Source of the DNA: Neurospora crassa OR74A
Lineage: Eukaryota > Ascomycota > Sordariomycetes > Sordariales > Sordariaceae
NCBI RefSeq assembly: GCF_000182925.2
Contig: NC_026507.1
Span: 434,001 to 498,000 of the forward strand
Reading direction: 5' to 3'
Length of the DNA stretch: 64,000 nucleotides
Below the pieces are notes generated by a model. The model saw nothing but the letters and a program-made list of their open reading frames with translations. It made no database searches and was not told where the DNA came from. Position numbers and translations under genes: made by a program. How positions within the stretch are numbered: the stretch's first letter is position 1; each line of letters opens with the position of its first letter. Shown piece by piece: positions 54,049 through 64,000 of this stretch.

Positions 54049-54843
54049 TCAATCATCCTCCTCATCCTTGGAGAACATGACATAGATGTTGCCGTTGGTA
54101 GCCACGTACGCTCCACCACCCGTCATCTCAGTCTGCATGCCCACAACGCCATCAAATTTGCAGGCGTCTACATTTTTTGTTTGTCAGCGATGTGTTTACT
54201 CAAGATAAAACAATTGAGGAATTTTGTTGTTATACTCACCCAAAATAAGCTGTCCAGCAGCAGCCATGTCGGACCTACATCCACCCATTACATTTCAGTC
54301 AGTCACGATCAGCATCCCATTCCAATCACCACTAGTCCCCTTCCTTCCTTCCCCTTGCTTTCCTACCCCCTTCACCCCACCACCACCACCACCACCAAGT
54401 CACTCCCGGCCCAGCGGTCCAGCAGTCAAAAAAGAATGAGAAACAGAAAGAAGAATAGGTACTCACGCATCAGCAACCTGCGTCCCCCGCATACTAACCC
54501 CCGCCCAAAACTTGCCACTGCTCCTCTCGCACAACGCCCTCCCCGGCGCCGGCACCGTCACCTGCTCGCTGCCCTTGGCGGCGATCTCCTCGAGACAAGA
54601 GCGTGCGTCGAACATGGTCATGAACCCCTCGGGATCGGACACGCAAGTCGGGGTGGTGTCCACAGAGTCGGTCTGGCGGCTGGTAACGACGGTCTTGTGG
54701 TGCTTGTTGATCAGGTTGAAGGGCAGGTTGGCGTTGCCGTTGTTGTTGCTGTTGCTGTTGATGGGGGTAGGAGAGGCAAGGGCCAGGGGGGCGATGAAAG
54801 CCGTGAGGCCGAGGAAGAGAGAGGGGATGGTGGTGAGTTGCAT
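54049..54843 (-). CDS. small secreted four-cysteine protein 1
   Basis: Three exons, 54843-54467, 54274-54240 (only 35 bases) and 54167-54049, join in frame to give 176 residues. Introns have GTGAGT donors and TGTAG acceptors. A signal peptide covers residues 1-23 (core SLFLGLTAFIAPLALA) and is followed by an Asn-rich stretch. The mature domain has four cysteines at 67, 83, 105 and 140 and ends with the pattern MAAAGQLILDACK, GVVGMQTEMTGGGAYVA, GNIYVMF. The helix-then-Gly-rich-strand ending is reminiscent of Ecp2/Hce2-like fungal secreted domains, but this is a weak resemblance. A paralogue lies directly upstream at 55346-56041 with the same intron phases and an identical 35-base middle exon length. 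TATAAAAG is 144 bases above the ATG. Function unknown; likely extracellular. Confidence 0.8.
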
Positions 54844-55345
54844 TTTGGGTGGTGGTTGGTAAGCTGTGAGTTGTAAGTGAGTTGCTTGGTGAGAAATGGG
54901 GCAAAGGTTGGTAAGAGGAGGCAGTGAGGTTGGTTGATGATGAGGGAGAGGGGAAGTTGTGGATGGGGAGGGGGGGATATTGGGTTCTTTTATACTTCTA
55001 ATTTTAGGTAGTGGTGGATTATCCTCGTGGTGATGATGGCGATGATGGCGATGAGATGATTTGTGGCTGCCTTCGAGATACGTTTGTTTGTTGTCCAGTC
55101 TGCGCCGTTTGACTGATTCCAGCTCATGCTAGAGAACGGAGAAAAGCTGAGGTCGGTGAGTAGGTAACTTGATTCTTGTATGAATTGTTAACGAGATCAA
55201 ATGGAGATCAAGAAAACAACACAGTTGATGAGTAATCTCGTCAGATTTATCCTATATTTTTCCCATTTTCTCAGGCCATTATTGGGAGGATCAACTCGAA
55301 TGCCCCCAAGTTCACCCCTACTGTGTAACCCTTCATCCATCTCAG
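54844..55345. other. promoter region of secreted protein 1
   Basis: About 500 bases. TATA box at 54987-54994 and a GATGATGGC-type repeat near 55030-55050. No coding frame. Confidence 0.5.
54987..54994 (-). promoter_or_regulatory. TATA box of secreted protein 1
   Basis: TATAAAAG on the minus strand, about 144 bases above ATG 54843. The same octamer stands in front of the paralogue. Confidence 0.6.
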
Positions 55346-56041
55346 TTACTTCGAGAACACCAGCCAGATACTCGTGCCCTCCAGGCTGTCCGTGCCAACC
55401 ACCCAGCCATCCTTGCTACAAGTATCTATATTACACACCGTCAGCAGAAGTGACTGAACTCAACAATCCTCAACTCCCCCTTCCGAGTACTAGCCAAAAA
55501 TGAAAACTCACCCAAGATCCTCGACGCAGCCTTGGCAATCGCTCCTCTACACCATAACCGCATCGCCCTTTCGTTAATAATCACTTCCACAACTTTCATC
55601 CTACATCTACTTGGCTTCCAATCCTTTCCTTTTCATCCCACCCTCAGTTCTTCCACGCAAAGCCCCATATTCCCAGGCCCTAGAGGTACGCACCAAACAC
55701 TGCCGCCCTTTCCACCTTGTCTATCATCCAAACATTACAGCCTCTTTATGCTTAAGCCACCAAACACCTTTCAAAAGCCCCAAACAACCTAAATGTGTAC
55801 CAAGAATGAAAGGTTGGAAGGGGGGGGAAACTCACTTGCTAGTTCTCCGGTCTTCAGTCCCACTAACCCCTGCGCGCAGCTTCCCACTGCCCTTGACGCA
55901 CAAGTCCTTCGTCCCCGCTTCCAGGACGACTACCTCTTCGTTTGGGTGTAAGTAGAAATCAAGTAGGCAAAACCTTCCGTGGGACTCCCACTTTTTAGAG
56001 TCGCCTGGGATGATGTCGCATCTGACCTCGCGTTTTGCCAT
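55346..56041 (-). CDS. small secreted-type four-cysteine protein 2 (paralogue of 1)
   Basis: Exons 56041-55836, 55546-55512 (35 bases) and 55425-55346 give 106 residues from the first ATG in frame. Introns have GTGAGT donors in the same phases as the neighbour. Cysteines at 8, 25, 48 and 83 are spaced 17, 23 and 35, against 16, 22 and 35 in protein 1. LCVKGSGKLRAGVSG aligns with LCERSSGKFWAGVSM and AASRILDTC with AAGQLILDAC. The N-terminus is unsettled. The frame stays open and hydrophobic-like upstream of 56041 without an ATG, whereas an ATG near 56201 at the distance expected from the TATA box is not in the same frame. A short extra intron, decay, or an assembly error are all possible. It may therefore be a non-functional copy. 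Confidence 0.6.
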
Positions 56042-57786
56042 GGATGACTTATCGCGGGAGTTGTAAGAAGTGGAAATCGCTTGTTCTAGAGTGAAGTTGG
56101 ATGGAACATTGGGGTCAGAAGTGGGAGCTAGCTGCTGTTGTGGAGGGGGGGTGATGATGGCCCAGACGGGGCCAAGGGTGAGAGGTGGGTGAAAACTTCA
56201 TGGTGAGTTTGTTGCGGTAAGGAGGAGAGAGTGAGTTGTGAAAGGACTGGTGGGTTGGGATGGATTAGTACCATGGTCCTGTGGTAGACATGATTGGTGG
56301 GATTTTCACCCTTTTATACCGCGACTGATTGACTTTTCGCTAGTATCTGCCTTTTTAAAACTTGGCGTTGGCTTCTACAGTAGCACCCCCTTTTCCTTGA
56401 TTCCTCCATGAAACGGAAGGTCAAAGATGCAGAAAATGTTGGTTTCGTTGGGACTCGTGGTGGAGGTGATGCGGGAATCTGAAGAACTTCGTTTTGTTGG
56501 GTCAAGGGCGGCGCCAGCCCAGTTATACGAATCAAGCAGTTCGAGGTATAGAAAGTCTCATATTACATAATTTCCGCAAAAGAACAAGAGTTTTGGGTTG
56601 TCTGCCATGTCGTTGCCGTGGTTGGTGCTGTTGGTCATGTTGGTTCGGTTGGGTGGTTTGCCAGTTACTTGCATTCGCGACACTGGGCGAATCATACTAG
56701 GTACCGACGGGCAGCACCAGGGTAGGCTGAGCCTCGGTGTAAGAAGAGCTGCAGTGGTAAAAAGGTTGTAGTATGCCAAAAGATCCGGGAAAAATTGCTG
56801 GTAGATTCTGTCTTCCAAAAGGGAAAACCACCCAAATCATGAAATTGGGGTGACTTTCAGGATTATATACACATTTCTAGTCGCCCCCTACATACCGGCC
56901 TTCCTCTACGTTGATGGTTTCCTTCCTTCCTCACTTTCCTCCTTCTCAGCCAACCCTGAGTTCCTGCTCTTCTGGACATAGCATAGTAATTCCTGTATCA
57001 AGGCAGTACAGTACCTTCTGCATCACCGTAACGCCCTGCCGAAGATGGTGGTATGACCGCCCACCTGACCCTGGAACGGCGGTTTTGGGACTTAAATTAA
57101 CTACCTAGGTATTGTTAACGACTTAACCGCTATGCACTGGTGTCTTTACTAACAACACTTGGCGCCAAGACTTTTTAGGTAGTTAGAAACTCGGGCGGGC
57201 ACGTTTCATACGCAAAACACACCACGTTTCTCTCTACCAGGACACTCTGCGATAAGGGCTGCCACAAGTCTCTAACAGATAAAGTGAGTGACCTTAGACA
57301 GACTTTGATGGACTCGCTTCCTAGTAGACTTGGAGGTATTTATCATTCGAAGAGCTGGGGATTTGTTCCCCTTCGGAAGGCCAATCTGGTAAGAAGTGAG
57401 ACTTCCCGGTGTAAGGCGATGGGCGTCGTTCGCACGTGTTATGTGTCGCTGCTTCGCCCGTTGATGGGATGCTTAAACGCTTTTTTTTTGACGCTTTACC
57501 TGGAACCGCATATGGGACGAAGTGGCAAATGTACCTAATTGATGACTTTTGCATCACGTCTCTGTTTTTGCAACTACCTACTGGAGAGTGTCCAAGGTGC
57601 TGGATTCGGCTAGGCTGGAGGCAGACTGTGGCCATGGGATAATAGCTCGATAGGTAGGTATGTATTTCGTAGCGAGTCTAGATAGTAGGTAGATATAGGT
57701 ATTTGCAGAGTGGAAGGAAGTTGGAATTGTGTTAAATTTTTGCTGACGTGGTTCTGTCTGTAACGACAAATGAAGAATGATGAAGG
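56042..57786. other. intergenic, no gene seen
   Basis: About 1.7 kb. The left part is the leader and promoter of secreted protein 2. The remainder up to the HET gene 3' end holds only short frames and TAGGTAGGTA words near 57650. Confidence 0.55.
56311..56318 (-). promoter_or_regulatory. TATA box of secreted protein 2
   Basis: TATAAAAGGG on the minus strand. It matches the TATA octamer before the paralogue and suggests that transcription starts well upstream of 56041. Confidence 0.5.
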
Positions 57787-60050
57787 TCAAATGATGTAGA
57801 CATCCCGTTCAGGAACAACAGTCTTAAGCCCTTCAACAGACTCAAGACAGCCTACACGTTGATAGATGTCGCTCCCTGCCACGCAGTCATCCGACGTCTG
57901 ACAGAGAAGAAGACATGAGAAAACTGGTTTGAATTCTTCGTAAATGATTTCCCCTGTAATTGGGAGGATAAATAGTCGAATATTCTCGGACAGCTCGTTC
58001 AGAGTTTGGAAGCTAATCGATCTTCGTACCGCACCGTCCACGATTCCCTCTTTTCTTTGGTCAAGCTGGCCCTGGGGATGCTCAAGATAGCTGACTGAAT
58101 CTTTGCCATTCAGACGTTCGTCGAAGGCGCCGGGACCGATTATCTTAGTGGCTGGCCCTTCATATCTTGGATGGCCAGGCCACTTGGGTGCCTGACTGCC
58201 CAGTAGCACTTCAACTAAACAGCCCTTCAAATGGATGACGCCTCCTTTTACCTCCCCAGCTTTATAACGCTCAGACTGATGGATGGTTTTTGCTGTAATG
58301 ACCTTGCACATCGACCACGAGAGCAATAGATTGCTATGTTGGGGGGGTGGGGGGCGAACAGGTCCTTCCAGCGAGATCCAGGACCAAGAAGGAGCGCGAT
58401 ATTCATCCGAGCGGTACGTTGGTTTTTCGTGAGTCGCCCGAAAGAGAAGATAATGAGGGAGTTCTTGGCGCCAGATGCCGGCAAGATAGTCATTGAGGTC
58501 ATGTCCTTGATCTTGAGCGTATCGTTGAGCAATCCCGGAAAAGGCTATTAGCCTGTCTTTTGTCTTGGTAATATCGCAACTGGAATATCTGTGGATTTTT
58601 CCAAGCCAATCGCGTCGGTAGTCTCCCTCAAACCAGGTATGGCTAGTAATTGGCCCGCTTAGTGAAGACATACCTAACGATGCGTTATGGTTATCTCTTC
58701 GTTTGCACATGTTGTAATATTGTTGGCTCTCTTCCGTTTCCCATTCATAGTCCTCTGGACTCCATACGCCCGAAGGATGCGTCTCGCAAGCCCAGTGTTG
58801 TTGGCAATGCCACCACATCTGGGATCGAGCGAGGTCGATGCGGCGCCGAGCTAAGTTCGCCTCCTGGAATACCCAGGCCCGTGAGTGGAGAGGCGAGTGT
58901 ACAATGTCTTCTTGCCTCAGGTCTACCCAACTTCTCGCAAACCAGAATCTCGATGGTCCATGCTTTTCCCCTCTTCTATTGGGAGTCTCACCTTCAAGGA
59001 GCAGGATACTTGTGGCATCTCTGTGTGTGAAATTGCTTTGTAAGCTATCGGGCGCCGCGGTGGCACTCAAGTTGATAAAGCAATGCTCGAAGACGTCCTT
59101 CATCATGGCCGCCTCCTCAGCCCAATCCTTTTCGTCGTCTTGGATGATGCACAGCGAATCGATCCATATGTAAGAGAAACCAAGGGCCAAAGTGACAGAG
59201 ATGCCTTCTCTGTAGGTCGTTGGCAACTCTGTGATCCTGATATGCTTGAGCAGGTCCGCCATGTTGCTCTTCTGGAGTTTGAGTCGGCTTACAGTTCCCC
59301 AGCAGTGCGACAGAGCAACATATGGGTAGTGAGCATTGCAATCTTTTGTTTCCACTATCCTGGCAGAGTACTCATTCTCTATGAGCAAGAGCCTTGTTGG
59401 ACTAAACGAGGGACTTGAAGGGCGGCAGTAGGGGTGGTTGTTGTAACATTCTTTGAACCAATACTTCAGTAAACCCATCATGTCTGGTTCACGCTGTACA
59501 GAAGATGGTGTCGATCTTTGTTCATGATCATCAGTGACTTCTGTATTGAAAGCTCGCAAGTCAATTTGATTGCCTTTTTTCTGTCAACCCTTTTTTTTTT
59601 TGTTATTATTTTGCTCGAGAGGGTACATGACTCACCATTTCCGATAGGCCGGAGATGAAAATGGAAAGAAAAGGAGATTGATCCCAACATCAACATGCTC
59701 CCTAGTTTTGGTAGCCACTTCTCCCTAATCTCGTCAAGAGCTTCAATAGCTTGCCTGAGTTTAGGCGAGTCATCCGTGAGACAGGTGGCTTCAACTGTAA
59801 GAGTCAAGTGAGAGCCGTTATAGTTAGTCCCTAAAGACACTGTAAAGTCAAAGGGAAAGCCTTGGACGGTCAGGTAGGATATATCCCTCCAATGACAACT
59901 TTTTGTGATTGACTGGCATATATAGCATCCCTCGTCTGCCGCTCGAAGGAGGTTGTGTAGACTCGAGTGATGTGGAGTCCCCCATTTGAACCCTTTCGGT
60001 TGCCAGTGGGGTACAAAGCGGTTGCAAACCGCGCATAGGTGGGTCGACAT
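57787..60050 (-). CDS. HET-domain protein (second copy type, complete)
   Basis: Exons 60050-59636 and 59540-57787 join in phase 1 over a 95-base intron (GTGAGT, acceptor ATACAG), giving 722 residues. The N-terminal part starts MSTHLCAVCNRFVP and has SSLHNLLRAADEGCYICQSI, the short Cys-containing lead often found before a HET domain. The HET blocks are YVALSHCWG (212-220), TLALGFSYIWIDSLCIIQDD (255-274) and LHSRAWVFQEANLARRRI (356-373), followed by DRLIAFSGIAQRYA and PSWSWISLEGPV. This set matches the class of fungal HET proteins with the ALSHCWG/WIDSLCI wording, a different subgroup from the gene at 1-1680. A more upstream acceptor would break the frame, so the chosen one is favoured. No NACHT or WD40 partner domain is fused. 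Role in non-self recognition is by family only. Confidence 0.88.
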
Positions 60051-60736
60051 TATGGCGTTTAGGCGGGACTTGTTCAAAGTGGTGGATTGGTAGTAGTAAT
60101 GGTAGGAATGTCACGGTGTTTTGCGTTGGAGGGAAGAAAGATGGAAGACATTGACGTGGCACGGCGGGAGTTTCGCCGGTTACCGCCTGGAGATTAGAGT
60201 GGCAGGGAAAGAGTGAATGGGTGCCTTCCACTGCTACCCAACTGCCCGGGCGGAGAGAAAGTTGCTGGTACAAAAAAACGCCCCACGATTCTTTTACCGA
60301 CAAAAAGAGCCAAAACTCACCTCAGCCACTCCTCAGTTTTTCTACTCAATACCTTTAGAAGTAGATGCACTTAACGAAGCAATGAGGTGAATGATTCTAG
60401 TATTCAAGTTAAGGTTGGTATCAAATTCGTCTTTTTTGTAATCGGGTGACTGGTGTCAATTATAGAGCGTAAAAGTAGAATTCAGTTATGATGAACTTAC
60501 AGCGCATTAGGTACAGTGGGTAGAAATCGAGATGCTTACATGTAGAAGTGACTTTGGTACTTGAGATCTCGCGCTTGTCCTCAATGTACATTCTCAAACA
60601 GATTGTACCATGATTTCCTATTAGTGATTTCTGTACCTAGATTTCAAAGTAATAGTTGCGATCGGACTACACAAGCAACAAAGAGCTAAAGAAGTTCTGT
60701 TCAGGCCTTTTTTGGTGGTCAGAATTGTCTTTGAGC

Positions 60737-60781
<45 letters not shown>

Positions 60782-61053
60782 GATGCCTCTTTCAGTTGAT
60801 TGAAACCAATCAGGAACGTCCAGTCATTACTGCCAGTCAGCGAGACTCGACCTTCGTTGCTGCAAATCGAAAAAGCAAAAGAGCATTCTCGTCGGTTTGA
60901 CGATAAACAGTCATAAACATGTTGACTCAGGTGACCATCTCCCCATGGCAAGACCCAAAAGTATCCAAACGCCGTCGCTATGCCCGTTGCCAGAGATCAA
61001 CCTATCGACAGAAAACTGCCAAGCTATGAAGGTATACCCACAACTCTTTAGCC
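60051..61053. other. intergenic with long poly(T)
   Basis: About 1 kb between the HET gene promoter and the ELYS 3' end. Contains the T42 run and nothing else recognised. Confidence 0.55.
60739..60780 (+). repeat. poly(T) tract of 42
   Basis: Forty-two consecutive T residues, the longest homopolymer in the window. Confidence 0.9.
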
Positions 61054-62132
61054 TCACGAATAACCAGCAAGGTTCTCCAGAGCGGCAGTGCTGCTCAACC
61101 TCCCCGTCACAACCCCTCTCATCCTCAAAAGCGCATTTGCGCCTTTACTCTTCCTTCCTTCCCCGTGCCTCAAGTACTCCTGAAACCAGCTTTCCTCCTC
61201 GCCCGTCAACGCCGCGCTAACGAGTTCCTTGCCCCTCGCTCCTAACTTGTCCGGCTGCTCTAGAATGGAAGCTACTAACCTTTCAAACAGCTGCTGGCGG
61301 GTCCACTCCGGGTAGCGACGCGAGAAATCGAGTGCTTCGGTGACGTTAGTACGAGCAAGAGCGCCAAAGAGCAGCTCGAGAGCCTCGGATGAAGTAAAGA
61401 CGGGCTGGGCGGCGTGGAAGTAGGCGAGAGCTAGCGTGTAATCGCTCTGACTGGTGGAGCTGCGCTTGTTGACGAGCGGATGGCGGACAAGGGCGATGGT
61501 GATTTCGTCGGCGAATTCGGTGGGGAGGGATGGGTGGGTTAGGTTTTCGATTGCGTACTGTTTAGCAGCGTTTGTTAGCGTCTTGATGTCCAGTGTGCAA
61601 CTTAGGTTCCAGAACCAAACGGACGTCCGCACCTTGAACTCCATGCGATCCATGTGCCACAGGCCCCTCATAAGGATCTGGTACTTTTTCGGCAGTCCCG
61701 TCTCCTCAGCAAAGCTGTCCGCCCAATGCGAACGACCTGGATGGACGTCATCATGGTCGAGGAGGAGATAGTAAAGAACGGATATCTTTTGGATCGACGA
61801 GGCGCTGCTCTGGCAGATTTGTTGGTGGAGGGAGCGCAAGCCGTTCTCACCTCTGGGCGGATATGCAGTGCCTAGAGGTAGTTACAGTGGTGATTAGCGA
61901 TGAAGCGCGCTATAACGACAGGGCATGGGTTGTTAGGGTGATTAGGTGGTAGTGTGGTGTTTACACTACACTAACCTTGGGCGATGCCTAACCGACTTAG
62001 GACGCGATCCACAAACAGGACGCCGCCCAATGATTTGCGGAAAGTCTCAATGGCACTGGCTCCCTTGTGATCGTAGGGGTTTATGAATCCCGGAGAGGGG
62101 AACACGTTGTTGTATTCTGTATAGTCGAGCAT
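61054..62132 (-). CDS. ely5: ELYS-domain nucleoporin (fungal Ely5/Mel28-like)
   Basis: Three exons, 62132-61976, 61871-61633 and 61557-61054, give 299 residues. Intron 1 (104 bases) has donor GTTAGT and acceptor CTAG. Intron 2 (75 bases) has donor GTGCGG, branch GCTAAC and acceptor AAACAG. Its length is a multiple of three with no in-frame stop, so the frame also reads through it. Joining it gives [25 protein letters not shown], which restores the continuous ELYS pattern (W-x-x-D, hydrophobic pair, LTHPSL, DEI). Upstream are [14 protein letters not shown] and [12 protein letters not shown], also typical of this helical domain. Fungal ELYS is short, lacking the AT-hook tail of animal ELYS. It docks on the Nup120-Nup37 arm of the Y complex at the nuclear pore. 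The gene is divergent from smc4. Confidence 0.85.
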
Positions 62133-62858
62133 CGTGATGTTGAAGTTGGATTGCACAGTTGAAGTGCCCAAGTGTCCTTAGCTGTTGAATGAATTGAATG
62201 GAAAGGGAAAAGGGAAAATCGAAGGGATGGATGAGTGCCGTCATGGCCTGGGATACATGTATGCAACGGCCATCGGGTCCGTCAGGTCCATCCCCTGCAC
62301 CTGGAATGGAGCCTTCCCCGGATCTGTACCTGCGCTAGGTAACGGCCTGTCTTGGCTTATCGATAAGGTAAGAAAGCCGTAAGCGCATGGAATGTTTGTT
62401 ACACAGAGCGGGACTCCACCAGCCTGCCACGCATGCAGTGATAGCGCAACACGGTGCGAGCGTTCCAGGCAGCGGAGGGGTCGCCCGCTGCAGTGCACGA
62501 ATTGCATTGGCTGCCCGTGGCTGCTGTGGCTGATTGTTTACCACCGCAGTCACGGTATTGCAAGAAGCGTCCGTCCAAAAACTGCCCTGAATGTCAACAA
62601 TCTAACCGCGGCGGGGCAAGGAAGAAGCTGCGACAGCACTCAAAGAGTTTCTGCGTGGGCGTCCCATTCCGTGTCTGTCGCAACAACTGCCCTGCGAAAT
62701 GTGAATACCATTTTTCATCTTTACTTGTTATTACATAAACTTTCACTCCTTGGTTGTCTGATACCCGCATCTTGCAGCGCTTTCTGTTCCATTCTGTTCT
62801 GTTGTTTTCATCATCGAGTCGAGAATTTGCAGGCCGAAACCACCGACAGACATCAGTC
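62133..62858. promoter_or_regulatory. shared divergent promoter of ely5 and smc4
   Basis: 726 bases between the start codons of ely5 (minus) and smc4 (plus). No coding frame with support. No clear TATA box on either side, as is common for housekeeping genes. I see no defined factor-binding site. Confidence 0.5.
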
Positions 62859-64000
62859 ATGTCGACGCGCCCATCGCGTCGGGCCGCCGCAACCAGGCGC
62901 GCCGCCATCATCGAAGAATCCTCATCAGACGACGATATCGCAAACACCACATCGAGAGGCGCCCAAGATGACGACGAGGAGGACGATTATACACCCGCGC
63001 CAGCTTCGGCAGCCCGCAAGACTGCTCAGCGAACCACCAGAAGATCCACTGCCACGCCCGCTCCTAGGGCAGGAACACCAGCAGCAGCATCATCATCAAC
63101 TGCACCGGCACCGGCACCAAAAGCTGCGCCGAAAAGGCGCGGACGACCTAAGAAGAATGCCGCGCCCAAACCCAGCAAAGAGCCCAGTGTCGAACCGAGT
63201 GTCGAAGCGAATAACGATCCCCAAGCCGAACCCGAAGCCCCAGCGCCTGCCGTCAAGCCAAAGGATGAGCCGATCGAGGAGGGTATCGACCCCAATGTGA
63301 CTGTCGCGTCTGCCGTTTCGCCCGCTACAACCGCCGTGATCGCGGAGCCAGAAGCACGGGATACGCAAGAAATTCAGTCACCCCCGCGGAAGCGTAGAAC
63401 TCTTGTGCGGCGCCTCAGCAGATCGCCAGCAAAGATCATGCAGCAACAACTCGAGCTGCAACAGCAACAAGCCAGCCGTCAAGGGACACCAACGCCAGGC
63501 TCTCCGTCAACTCAACGCGTCGATCGCCAACCTGCTCCTCTACAGGACATCACCCAGACCCTCATCAACCTACCACCTCCAGCGACCGCGGCATCAGAGA
63601 CCCTTGTCAACACACAGCCAACATCAACAGCAGATGAAACCGTCGTGGCGGCCCAGAAGCCCGTCAGGGCTATGGATACTATTCTGGAAAAGCCCATGGA
63701 TATTGTGCTCAAGTCACGGACCATGGCTCTTCCCGTCGTCGAGGATACCGGCCCGAAGCCACGCATTGTCATCACCAATCTTGTGCTCATCAACTTCAAG
63801 AGTTACGCCGGTAGACAGGAGGTCGGCCCCTTCCATGCTTCGTTCTCTTCGGTCGTGGGTCCCAACGGTTCTGGCAAATCCAACGTCATCGACTCGTTGC
63901 TGTTCGTCTTTGGTTTCCGTGCCAGCAAGATGCGACAAGGCAAGATCTCGGCCTTGATTCACAATTCGGCGCAGTTTCCGAATCTCGACTACTGTGAGGT
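62859..64000 (+). CDS. smc4: condensin subunit Smc4/Cut3, N-terminal part
   Basis: An open frame from ATG 62859 runs off the right edge after about 380 codons. Residues 1-305 are a long disordered tail with Asp/Glu and basic patches, several TP sites (for example YTPAP at about 44) that could be CDK targets, and RRGRPKK at 93-99, an AT-hook-like core. The SMC head begins at IVITNLVLINFKSYAG (about 305-320) and shows the Walker A motif GPNGSGKSN at 334-342, then VIDSLLFVFGFRASKMRQGKI, which is the Smc4 wording (SMC4 rather than SMC1-3). Smc4 pairs with Smc2 to form the ATPase core of condensin, which compacts chromosomes in mitosis. No intron in the visible part. The start is the first ATG in a CAGTCATGTCG context. 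Confidence 0.96.
   Translation, partial: MSTRPSRRAAATRRAAIIEESSSDDDIANTTSRGAQDDDEEDDYTPAPASAARKTAQRTTRRSTATPAPRAGTPAAASSSTAPAPAPKAAPKRRGRPKKNAAPKPSKEPSVEPSVEANNDPQAEPEAPAPAVKPKDEPIEEGIDPNVTVASAVSPATTAVIAEPEARDTQEIQSPPRKRRTLVRRLSRSPAKIMQQQLELQQQQASRQGTPTPGSPSTQRVDRQPAPLQDITQTLINLPPPATAASETLVNTQPTSTADETVVAAQKPVRAMDTILEKPMDIVLKSRTMALPVVEDTGPKPRIVITNLVLINFKSYAGRQEVGPFHASFSSVVGPNGSGKSNVIDSLLFVFGFRASKMRQGKISALIHNSAQFPNLDYCE

Overview
The window looks like nuclear DNA of a filamentous ascomycete, most likely a Sordariomycete of the Neurospora/Sordaria/Podospora kind. The grounds are genes with 0-3 short introns (about 50-200 bases, GTRNGT-type donors, CTRAC-type branch sites), HET-domain and CFEM proteins, fungal-type Prp24, Nup37, ELYS and Smc4, a eukaryotic initiator tRNA, and many microsatellites and very long homopolymers. 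No operons, CRISPR arrays, insertion sequences, viral copies or LTR elements were recognised. Gene models were built by reading both strands and joining exons by eye at splice signals; none has transcript support.

Left part (1-13373): a HET-domain gene runs off the left edge. It is followed by a small secreted NTF2-like protein and the initiator tRNA-Met, then about 7 kb with no convincing gene. Middle-left (13374-31059): the splicing factor Prp24 faces a tetraspan MARVEL-like protein. Next come a four-exon FAD monooxygenase, a possible tiny secreted cysteine-rich protein, a membrane-anchored Asp-box (sialidase-fold) protein and a zinc alcohol/formaldehyde dehydrogenase.

Middle-right (31060-45267): a broken-looking split tRNA, an unknown acidic-tailed protein, a pair of paralogous Myb/SANT-like proteins on the same strand with the same intron position, and a short secreted CFEM protein. 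A stretch with four spaced GGCTTNAAGCC palindromes lies just before the Myb pair. Right part (46453-64000): nucleoporin Nup37, a mitochondrial LEA-repeat protein, 3-methylglutaconyl-CoA hydratase (leucine breakdown), two tandem four-cysteine secreted paralogues, a second HET-domain gene, the fungal ELYS/Ely5 nucleoporin, and the start of condensin Smc4, divergent from ELYS.

Housekeeping functions (splicing, nuclear pore, condensin, mitochondrial catabolism) alternate with accessory genes (two HET genes, up to five small secreted proteins, a monooxygenase). Nup37 and ELYS both belong to the periphery of the nuclear-pore Y complex. No single new multi-gene system stands out. The most interesting points are the tandem Myb-like pair, the tandem secreted pair, a stop-free 3n intron hidden in ELYS, an AG|GT stepwise splice site, and the palindrome array.
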